A stretch of 17,847 nt of DNA, from positions 6,976 through 24,822 of the forward strand of contig FN648888.1 of the NCBI GenBank assembly GCA_000310025.1. The letters run 5' to 3'. This document shows positions 10,101-16,212 of the stretch, in pieces. This stretch comes from Ectocarpus siliculosus (Eukaryota > Sar > Phaeophyceae > Ectocarpales > Ectocarpaceae). Each line of letters starts with the position of its first letter. The first letter of the stretch is position 1. Made by a program: the position numbers and the translations under genes. The notes under the pieces are model-generated. The model was not told where the DNA came from and ran no database searches. It saw nothing but the letters and a program-made list of their open reading frames with translations.

Positions 10101-10330
10101 TGATCGTGCAACTTATTGGCCTACGCCCGGTGATGTCTAGGCACTGTGGTTCACATCTGAGAAGGGGAGCATGTGGTTCATTGCACACCATGATGGCGTG
10201 TCGTCTGGGGACGAGTCGTGGTTGTCAGGAGCCGGCCGCCAGATGTATGACATGTATGTTGCTAATAGCGTGCCTACGAGACGGCAGGCGGCCGTCATGA
10301 CACATGATGTATCTTGCAATGACCGGTCTG
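7191..10330. repeat. Higher-order satellite array, 1.34-kb super-period built on 260-bp monomers
   Basis: A monomer of about 260 bp, marked by GTATGGCATG, starts its landmark at 7581, 7840, 8109, 8918, 9181 and 9451, with a diverged copy at 10245. Monomers come in threes, joined by a non-monomer block. The block at 7191-7540 recurs at 8541-8880, so the whole pattern repeats with a period of 1,337-1,342 bp (7581 to 8918, 7840 to 9181, 8109 to 9451). A third round is only partial: the segment near 8331-8369 returns near 10120-10157. Each monomer contains GGCCGTCATGACACATAC, a GC-rich fold-back near GTGCACGCGCGAC...GTCGTCGTGCA, and GATATGGAGCTGGTTACGCT. One monomer has a pure A run (9052-9066) where its relatives read GATAAACAAA. 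The long minus-strand frames here repeat with the monomers and are not genes. Confidence 0.92.
8366..8435. repeat. 35-bp tandem duplication
   Basis: The copies at 8366-8400 and 8401-8435 are identical except for one T/C difference. Each contains GGTGCATGGTT and GCACCGGTGTGTGG. The duplication lies within the non-monomer block of the first super-repeat and is absent from the matching part near 10150, so it arose after the block was copied. Confidence 0.9.
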
Positions 10331-10578
10331 GTACACGCGACTGGTGGGTCGTCGTGCACTGCTTGAGGGGTACATGGTCCGACTGCACCGGCTATTACAC
10401 GAGCGAGGAGATGTTACTGTGCGCGCCGGTAGGCAGGTGCATACCGTGACGCGTTTACTACATCATCGTTCTGACGTTCCCCATATATGTTTTTGTCCTT
10501 GTGTCTTCATACCCAATTGTTCGCCCGTGATTAGGATATTGATCGGTCATCGGGGGGCCGTCGTCGGGGGTCGGAGGT
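9601..10578. other. Degraded satellite edge and 5' flank of the retrotransposon
   Basis: About 9601-10080 does not match the rest of the array and shows no gene. From 10085 satellite sequence returns in diverged form, beginning with a 7-bp hairpin (CATGTAC at 10085-10091, GTACATG at 10096-10102) also present in shorter form at 8512-8527. From about 10340 to 10578 I see no repeat and no clear gene. The 5' end of the retrotransposon must lie here or just upstream, but I cannot place it because no terminal repeat is recognisable. Confidence 0.5.
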
Positions 10579-10980
10579 ATGAGTAGGGACGGGGACGCCT
10601 CGGATGAGTCCGTGATTGGCGGCGAGGAGTACGAGGCGGAAACGCAGGACAGCGCTAATGAACGGGCCATTATTAGCGCGTCGGTTGAGGACCTCAAAGC
10701 CGACATGGCGGCGAGGTTCGAGGAGGTGCGGCGGCCGTACGCGCTCGGAGCGACGGGTCTGCGGCGGGTGGTACTGCAGCGCCAGCGCCGATGTATGGGG
10801 GCGCGGGGGCGCAGGGCTCCTCGTCCGATGCAGTCGTTTCCGAGCTAGGACGTAGAGCCTCGGACCATGTTGAGGTCCCCTTGCCTAGCGAACGGGAGAC
10901 GCCACCCCCCTTTCCCCCTGGGTGTCGCATTCCCCCCGGTTCAGGAGGCGGTCGTTCCGACTCGTTTTTCGTGAAGTTCT
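10579..10980 (+). pseudogene. Gag-like region of the YR retrotransposon, frameshifted
   Basis: The frame starts at an ATG (10579) with an acidic N-terminus (DGDASDESVIGGEEYEAE) and a short charged helix (VEDLKADMAARFEEVRR). Around 10740-10755 the protein-like reading moves from frame 1 to frame 3, where a Gly/Ala/Pro-rich linker and a Pro-rich tail (PPPFPPG) follow up to the stop at 10980. Low-complexity, charged sequence upstream of RT is usual for the first ORF of these elements. The assignment rests on position and composition, since such gag proteins are poorly conserved. Confidence 0.5.
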
Positions 10981-11039
10981 AAGTAGACGATGGTATCCTT
11001 GTCGAAGTCAGGTGGACTCCGACTGGCGCACGGTGTAAA

Positions 11040-11640
11040 GTGTCGTCCGCGTCGTGTGCATCGGACCATTTCCGTGTGTTTAGCGCGCGAGGGCCTGGGG
11101 ACCCCCCCCTGTTGTCTCCGCATAAACTCTCTTCGTGGCAAACACGATTGTGTGTGCTAGGGTGGGACGATACAGTAGCTATGACGATTTCGGTTCCCAC
11201 AGACAAGCTGGCACGTCTGCGGGCGACGATCCGCGAGTGGCCCCCCAAGCGCCACTGTGCTTCTGAGTCCGAGTTGCGGGGGGTGATTGGTTCGCTGTTG
11301 CATATATGTGAAGTCGTGCGGCCTGGTAAATATTTTGTTCGCCGTATGCTCAACCAGTAGGGGCTCCCGCCGGTGCAATTGACAGCCCGGGGGCAGGAGC
11401 GGACACGGATAGGTCCCGAGTTTCATGCGGATATGCAGTTTTGGCGTCTGATGGTAGACGGGGGCTTGGGGTCGCCGTCGCGGGTGTTAACAGCCCCACT
11501 TGTTTGTTTGTTTTCGATCAACCATATTCGTGTCTTTTGTGGTCAGATGCATCTGGTGATGCCATGGGGGGGTATTTCTTGCATGCTGAATTCCGTTCGG
11601 GAGTAAAATGGCGTTTCGAATTCAGTCAGGACGTGCGGGG
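11040..11640 (+). pseudogene. Reverse transcriptase thumb and RNase H remnant of the YR retrotransposon
   Basis: Frame 3 encodes the end of RT: a LGWDDTVAMTISVP segment, then KLARLRATIREW, a CASESELRGVIGSLLHICEVVRPGK segment and FVRRMLNQ. Lys/Leu-Arg helices followed by a L-x-GxLxHxCxVVRPG motif are characteristic of DIRS/Ngaro RT. A TAG at 11358-11360 interrupts the frame straight after MLNQ. Reading continues with GLPPV and FHADMQFWRLM, then shifts to frame 2 near 11500, where LLWSDASGDAMGGYFL marks the first catalytic Asp of RNase H (11546-11548). The fingers and palm with the YxDD site are absent: only about 100 bp separate the gag remnant from the thumb. RNase H breaks off soon after the first motif. 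This is a deleted, non-functional copy. Confidence 0.83.
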
Positions 11641-11689
11641 GCGGTTTCGCCAGCAGGCTGAGGTCTTGGACCCGGAGGTCGCCAATCTT

Positions 11690-12775
11690 TGTACCGGCGT
11701 CTTAGCCGCGAGTACGTCCGCGAGTCAGTTGCGCAGTCGTCTCGAAGAACATACAGGTCGGGTTGGCGAGCTTAGTGAGATTTTCGCGGGTTGATTGGCG
11801 AGTCGGAGTACCTCTCGGGGGAGGCGGACGATACGGTGCTGGGACAAGCACTCCTGGAATTTGTGGCGTGGTGTTGTGCAGGTAAGGGTAACGTTGCACC
11901 GACCATTTCCGGCAAGCTCGCCGCTGTACAGTATTTTCATCGCGTCGATAGGCAGGTCGAGTTGCCGACCAGTGCGCCCCTCATCAAACGGAGTTTGTTG
12001 GGTGCTGCACGTGCCCACGTGCGAGCGGGTACGAAACATCGGATTCGTGTTCCCGTCTCGTGGGAGACGCTGTTGGAGGGCCAGCAGCTGACGGCGTTGT
12101 GGGGGACGGGCGGTCGGGTCCTATGGCTATGCTTCGCGTTGTCGTATTTTCTGGTGGCGCGTTCGGATGAGATTTTGCCACGATGTCGGGACACTGCCAC
12201 CAGGTGCATTGTTTGCGGCGGAGCGACGTCGAGTTTTTCGACGGGGAGCACGTGCTGCCCCCGTTGCACTGGCACAAGGCTACGGGTGTTCGGGTTCGGT
12301 TTCGTGGCCACAAGGGAGATCAGTCGGAAATGGGGGCATACGTTACACGAGTGCGCGATGTCGCACGAGGCGCGAGTTCTCAGATTGGTGCCGGTGGCGG
12401 TGCCGTGGCGGTGTTGGTGGAGTGATGACGTGCCATCTTACTTTGCCTGAGAACGCCCCTCTGTGCTCGGTTCGCTGCAGTAGGAGCAGTACGGTTAAGG
12501 TTTGGGGATATTCCAAAGCTCTCAGCGCCCTTCGCCAGATTGTGGAGAAGGTAGGTGGCGACTCGAGACAGGTTGGCTTGCATTCGTTGAGGATCGGGGC
12601 CGCCACCACGTTGGCAGCGGGAGGAGACGTACCGGATAGAATTATACAGAGAGAGGGTAGATGGAAGGAAGGGTCCGGTACGTTCAAGATATATACTCGG
12701 GACAATAAGGTGGACGTAGACATAGTATCCCGTAAACTAGCGAAGGGATGGAAGAAGGGGCAGAAGGAGGGTTAG
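11690..12775 (+). pseudogene. Tyrosine recombinase of the YR retrotransposon, broken by frameshifts
   Basis: This enzyme would insert the circular DNA copy of the element. The N-terminal core-binding domain (SQLRSRLEEH, then DDTVLGQALLEFVAW and TISGKLAAVQYFHR) starts in frame 2 and continues in frame 1 from about 11791. The first catalytic Arg lies in FLVARSDEIL (codon 12160-12162). After that the reading moves to frame 3 (HCLRRSDVEFF, VRFRGHKGDQSEMG) and near 12420 to frame 2. There HSLRIGAAT gives the His and second Arg (12590-12592), GRWKEGSG gives the Trp at the His/Trp site (12662-12664), and FKIYTRDN gives the nucleophile Tyr (12692-12694). All expected catalytic positions are present, but in three frames. 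The C-terminus is Lys-rich and ends at the TAG at 12773-12775. Confidence 0.9.
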
Positions 12776-12801
12776 CATACACGAAGGTACGGGCAAGGGA
12801 G

Positions 12802-12891
12802 ACAGAATGCCGTCCCACTAAACGTCGATGTTGGTGGATGTCAATGGTAGAGTACCATTGGGGGTCTCGGTATACTGAGACGGCATTTTGT
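12802..12891. repeat. Nested fold-back structure at the 3' end of the retrotransposon
   Basis: An outer inverted repeat pairs 12802-12814 (ACAGAATGCCGTC) with 12879-12891 (GACGGCATTTTGT), 13 positions with one mismatch that becomes G-U in RNA. Inside lies a perfect 8-bp hairpin with a 3-base loop (CAATGGTA at 12842-12849, TACCATTG at 12853-12860). It is followed by a near-palindrome, GTCTC (12864-12868), G, GTATAC, T, GAGAC (12877-12881). The GAGAC arm overlaps the outer stem, so two alternative foldings compete. The structure begins 27 bp after the recombinase stop codon. Confidence 0.75.
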
Positions 12892-13204
12892 TAGGCCCGG
12901 CCAGTTGACATGAAAGGGAACTTGGATTCTGAATGAGAGGGAAGCGACCGGTGTCGCCCCCTCGTCATTTGCCAGAGAGTTACCTTTCAGACTTCGTGGA
13001 AAATAATAATAAAAATGACACTTCGGAAAAATACAATAAATGGATAATGTCTGTAGTGCTCGGGACGGCGGGAATGTTTAGATTTTCAGATTTTCAGGGG
13101 AGGATATATAACACGCGACTCTCACCGAACTCACGCTCCGGGATTTTCAGAGAAAAAATACAATTTGTAAGAAGATTATACAAGACGCACACGAATTTAC
13201 GCAC
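12892..13204. other. 5' end of the inferred intron, AT-rich
   Basis: The sequence between the retrotransposon end and the splice donor is AT-rich from about 13000, with AATAAT and AAAAATAC runs. The only plus-strand frame (12933-13208, 91 codons) is Asn/Lys-rich with no recognisable feature. I take this as ordinary intron sequence. Confidence 0.5.
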
Positions 13205-13553
13205 CTAGGAAGTTTCCGAAGGTCGTGTCGGTCTCGCAGTTTTCCTCCTCGTCGGCGAGCGTGCAACAAACGGCATCCTGTACGTCTTCGCAGAGAGAGA
13301 CTTCTGTAGAGCACTCTTCTTCTTTGGACAAAAACTCGGTGACGCATGTGGTGCACGAGGTGTCCGAAGAACAAGCCGAAAGTTCGGCGGCACACTCAGA
13401 GGTCGAGGTCGTCAAGGCCCTCCTCATCGTTGTTCCCATTCCACCCTCCTCGTTTGCGAGCCGCACGTCGTCAGCTGCCACAAGCCCCACGAGCAGGAAA
13501 AGAAGGGCCATGACGGCCGGTAGAAGATAGGCGGTAGTAGTCCTTCCAGCCAT
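13205..13553 (-). CDS. Exon 1 of secreted cysteine-rich protein
   Basis: The exon starts at ATG 13553-13551, with G at +4 and purine-rich sequence upstream. It encodes 116 residues plus one base. Residues 1-27 form a signal peptide (basic start, then AVMALLFLLVGLVAA, likely cut after Ala27), so the protein should be secreted or surface-bound. After a short linker come nine cysteines at 54, 61, 67, 70, 81, 88, 96, 97 and 106 in an acidic, Ser/Thr-rich context. The C-x5-C-x2-C group and the CC pair resemble secreted Cys-rich proteins I associate with stramenopile genomes; I cannot name the family or a function. Without splicing the frame stops after two more codons at 13197, cutting the pattern off. 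A GTGCGT donor at 13204 avoids this and joins in phase to 4720-4545, giving 174 residues with 12 Cys. A toxin or inhibitor role is not implied. Confidence 0.78.
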
Positions 13554-14770
13554 AGTCTTGCTTGCTTAGGCCTGCATGTGACAGCAGCGGCATTCGGGTT
13601 GACGGAGGAGGCGGGAGCAGAAAAATACAGATAGATACATACTTGAGATGCGATATTACGGAGTATGCGATAGTCAAAAACTTGGTATTAGCTTGACAAC
13701 ATATTTCTTGACACATATTTGAGGCAAATTCGCCATGCGATAACGAAGATTTCAAATTTCGGTTGAGTTTGTCAGTTTGAATAAAAATGTTCCTGTCGAC
13801 GTGATGGCGGAAACCGAAGCTGCGTTGTTCAACCTGACCACGACACCACGCACACACAAAAAAGCAGAGCTCCCAAGACACCGCGGCGTCACCAGCAAAA
13901 CACAAGAGGACGAAGCACTGCATGTCATGTAGCAGACAGTATTGTAGAGATGATCGCAAATAGAAACCACCGACCGTTGTCAATTGCCACAGACGACTCA
14001 GGGAATTCTGCCAGGGTGGATTACTGCTGTTGTTGAGGTTGCCTGCCTCCCAAAACCGAAAGGTGAAAAAACATCGCAAATGGCTTGGCACCTACTGTGG
14101 CAATGGCGCAAGACGTATTCCGTTCAACATCGAACGCGGCGTAAAATGAGGTGAAACAACAGAACAAACGGCTTGACACCTGTGGCAATGGCACAACATT
14201 TATTCCATTCAACATTATTCCACCTAGCGTGTAGAGGGGAGCAGCGTGGGCTCCAGACTCTCTGTTTTCGACTGATATTTTAAAACCCTAACCCTAGGCC
14301 CTTGTTTATTCCGTATACCTTTTTTAGGTAAATTGCGTGTGACCACGGGAATTGGCCGCATCGTATGTTGGATCAGTACCGACAGATGGAGGTATCGGGT
14401 AGAGAGATCGGAAGAGTTTTTAATGTGAAGACAACTCAAACACAAAACAACAACACCAATACTGACCCCATATCATACTTCAGTACAAGTCTCCCCCGGA
14501 CAGACACAATTAACCCACGCTTTGTATGGATGTGGGAGATACTACAGTGTAGGCAGGGGCGGTAAGGGGTAGAAAGTACTCATAAGAATATCCCTGAATC
14601 TGTTTTTTCATTTTTGCGCATGTACTAGAGTACCATATGCTGGTACAATATTTTTAGATATATATGGGTGTGTTTTGTTTAATTAATTGTTTTTGTTGTT
14701 TGTTTTTTGCCTAGGGATTGTTTTTGGGTTTGGGATTGTAGGTAATTATTTATTTTTTGGTTTTGGGGAG
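13554..14770. other. 5' flank of the cysteine-rich gene
   Basis: On the minus strand this is upstream of the ATG at 13553 and should hold the promoter and 5' UTR. I see no clear TATA box at a sensible distance. A minus-strand frame (14091-13471, 206 codons) runs across it and overlaps exon 1 in another frame; it has no domain and composition is irregular, so it is treated as chance. The stretch contains a two-copy repeat (14061-14214) and, further right, AT- and T-rich sequence up to the TATA-like element at 14778. Confidence 0.45.
14061..14214. repeat. Two-copy direct repeat upstream of the cysteine-rich gene
   Basis: The segment 14061-14130 recurs with small differences and a 3-4 base deletion at 14149-14214; the offset is about 88 bp. 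Shared blocks are AGGTGAAA, GGCTTG, CACCT, TGTGGCAATGGC and TTCAACAT. It lies 500-660 bp upstream of the ATG at 13553, so it could be a duplicated regulatory segment or simply a local duplication. Confidence 0.82.
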
Positions 14771-14777
14771 GGTATTA

Positions 14778-14785
14778 TATATAAA
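14778..14785 (+). promoter_or_regulatory. TATA-box-like element
   Basis: TATATAAA lies within ATTATATATAAAGAGG, at the boundary between an AT/T-rich stretch (14600-14780) and GC-richer sequence. An ATG (14821) stands 36 bp downstream. Start sites usually lie about 25-30 bp after a TATA box, which would leave a leader of about a dozen bases. No clear gene follows, so the promoter call rests on the motif and the sharp change in base composition. Confidence 0.35.
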
Positions 14786-14820
14786 GAGGGGAGAAGCGCG
14801 AGAGCGGGACAACTTTACCG

Positions 14821-15097
14821 ATGTATCAAAACTACAGAGATTTTAAAATCGTCTACCATCTACAGCCAGCCGTAGGACTCTTTTGCGTATGGCACTCGAC
14901 GGGTTCTGGACCGTACCGTTTACGATCACACGCTCAACACGCCTCAACCGCGCGGGGTCGGTTATGGGGCCGATCGAGCAGAGGGGGTTTTGGTCCGCTT
15001 GTGGGTAGCGATAGCCACCGCTGCTGTCGCAGCAGTGGTTACCTCACAAAGGCATCTATCTCCGATTGGTTTCCAAGGTTGCCTGGGGTGAGGTAAC
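14821..15097 (+). other. Unresolved transcript candidate with open frames and fold-backs
   Basis: The frame from ATG 14821 is open for 91 codons, but all three forward frames are largely open here, which is weak evidence for coding. A different frame (from about 14876) gives the more protein-like reading, with a hydrophobic stretch (LVRLWVAIATAAVAAVV), but it has a stop just upstream and no start codon. The 3' part can fold: 15017-15026 pairs with 15030-15039 around a 3-base loop, and GTTACCTCAC (15038-15047) pairs perfectly with GTGAGGTAAC (15088-15097). These two foldings overlap at 15038-15039. It could be a small gene, a broken gene, or a structured RNA. I recognise no family. Confidence 0.2.
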
Positions 15098-16141
15098 AAG
15101 TGGGACGCTTTCACTTCGACATTTACTTGGATGCGTTACGCACTGGGGTTGGCCGGATACTTACGCTGACTGCAGGTAGCACGCTTTTTGTCAGACAGAG
15201 CTGTGTGAGAGTGTGGTTTTGTGACGAAGCGGAGAGATGCATAGAAAAGAGCAGCAGGTTTCGCGTCAGTCTTCAAGACTATTTATCACGCATCAGCTCT
15301 CCCAACAAACAGATGCGTCTCTAGAGATAAAGGCCGCCCAACAATGTGGCCTCGCAGGCCGGCCGTTCAAAGCGACGAGCTGCCCGGCGACACCCTGCGC
15401 ATATATGTACTGCTGTGTGCATGTGGTCTGAGAGGCAAGCGGGCACATATGCATAGACTCAGGTCTCATGTATGTGCATTGATTGTAGCACTCGCCCACA
15501 ACCCCGTGGTCACACCCAAGGCTCGTCGCTTGCCTTTCTTTGGAGAGTCGGAGTGAAGGTGCGCACTAGAGGAAGGAGAGAGTAGGGTAGGAGACGCGGA
15601 TATAATGAGTGTGCGCGGCGACGAGTCTCAGACTCTTTCTATGATAGAGATGGTTTCGTTTTGTCATCTTAAGAAAAATAAAAAAAAGAGGGGGTTGGAA
15701 GTTGGAAGGAAACACTGAAGAAGATGGCAACAAAGCTTCGCACTTTCTGTCTTCTTCCATAGGGGCATACCATGGTATATTCACCTCTGAGATGACGTCT
15801 GATATTAGAAATTACACAAAAAGGTAAGAAAATGGTGAGACCACGCCCGTGTGTCCGCACATACCCCGAAATGTATCCACACATACACATACCCAAATAC
15901 CCGGTACATACGCGTACCACATTGAAAATACGTTTGATTGCATTCCCTACGGCTAAAAGGGTGCCACACACAAAACGCCCGACCAGTACCTAACACATAT
16001 CATCTGCACCTTCCCAACATAATAACATATATGAGACACACAAGACAGCTACCAAACTGTCTTGTTGAGCCTGTTACCCGCAGGGGAGATGTCCATATAT
16101 GCTGTCTGGGAAATCGTAGACATACAGGTACTTTCTGACGC
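15098..16141. other. Gene-free stretch, nothing recognised
   Basis: Open frames are short and overlap on both strands, and no domain, RNA gene or tandem repeat was recognised. An A-rich tract (about 15670-15690) and CACATA-rich sequence (about 15850-15900) are the only low-complexity parts. Confidence 0.45.
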
Positions 16142-16212
16142 TATGAATCCATTGTTAAAAGCAAGCCGACGAATATCGTCGGCGTTGCTAGTCCCAAGCT
16201 TTTTATTTTTAT
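16142..16212. repeat. Hairpin-bearing repeat, copy 1
   Basis: This is one of two diverged copies of a segment of about 70 bp; the other is at 16781-16852. Both run ATGAAT-CATTG, a hairpin, GTTGC, AAGCTTT and a T-rich end. Here the hairpin has a perfect 8-bp stem (GCCGACGA at 16165-16172, TCGTCGGC at 16176-16183) with a 3-base ATA loop. It is extended by GCAA (16161-16164) pairing TTGC (16185-16188) past one bulged base. A T-rich run follows (16200-16215). Confidence 0.75.

Larger units (their letters stand above)
10579..12891 (+). mobile_element. Decayed tyrosine-recombinase retrotransposon (DIRS/Ngaro-type)
   Basis: Remnants lie in the order gag-like region, RT thumb with RNase H start, tyrosine recombinase, then a fold-back 3' end. 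Carrying both RT/RNase H and a tyrosine recombinase, with no DDE integrase, defines the YR retrotransposons. The gag-RT-RH-YR order and the lack of a methyltransferase-like domain between RH and YR favour a Ngaro-like layout over a classical DIRS1 one, though deletions could have removed that domain. At about 2.3 kb the copy is much shorter than a full element. The RT catalytic core is missing, RNase H is cut short and the frames shift repeatedly, so it cannot move on its own. It lies in antisense inside the inferred intron of the minus-strand gene. Both boundaries are approximate. Confidence 0.87.
4721..13204 (-). other. Inferred 8,484-bp intron of the cysteine-rich gene
   Basis: The donor is GTGCGT at 13204-13199 and the acceptor is CAG ending at 4721; both split a codon after its first base. 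The intron contains unrecognised sequence, a large higher-order satellite (7191-10330) and a decayed YR retrotransposon on the opposite strand (about 10579-12891). Without the satellite and the retrotransposon it would be around 3 kb, so most of its length comes from repeats. An alternative is that the two exons belong to separate, partly lost genes, or that further small exons lie between them. Confidence 0.55.

Noticed and set aside
10344-10586. Plus-strand frame with a charged helical start upstream of the retrotransposon gag
   Set aside because: The start looked helical, but the later part is Cys/Pro-rich and irregular, and part of it overlaps degraded satellite. There is no evidence that it belongs to the element.
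13471-14091. Minus-strand open frame of 206 codons overlapping exon 1
   Set aside because: It overlaps the signal-peptide coding region of the accepted exon in a different frame, has no domain, and its composition (scattered Cys, Phe, Trp, runs such as PPPPS) looks like translated non-coding DNA.
14284-14297. Telomere-like AACCCTAACCCTAGG
   Set aside because: Only two units of CCCTAA. This is too short to claim an interstitial telomere and is expected by chance at some frequency.
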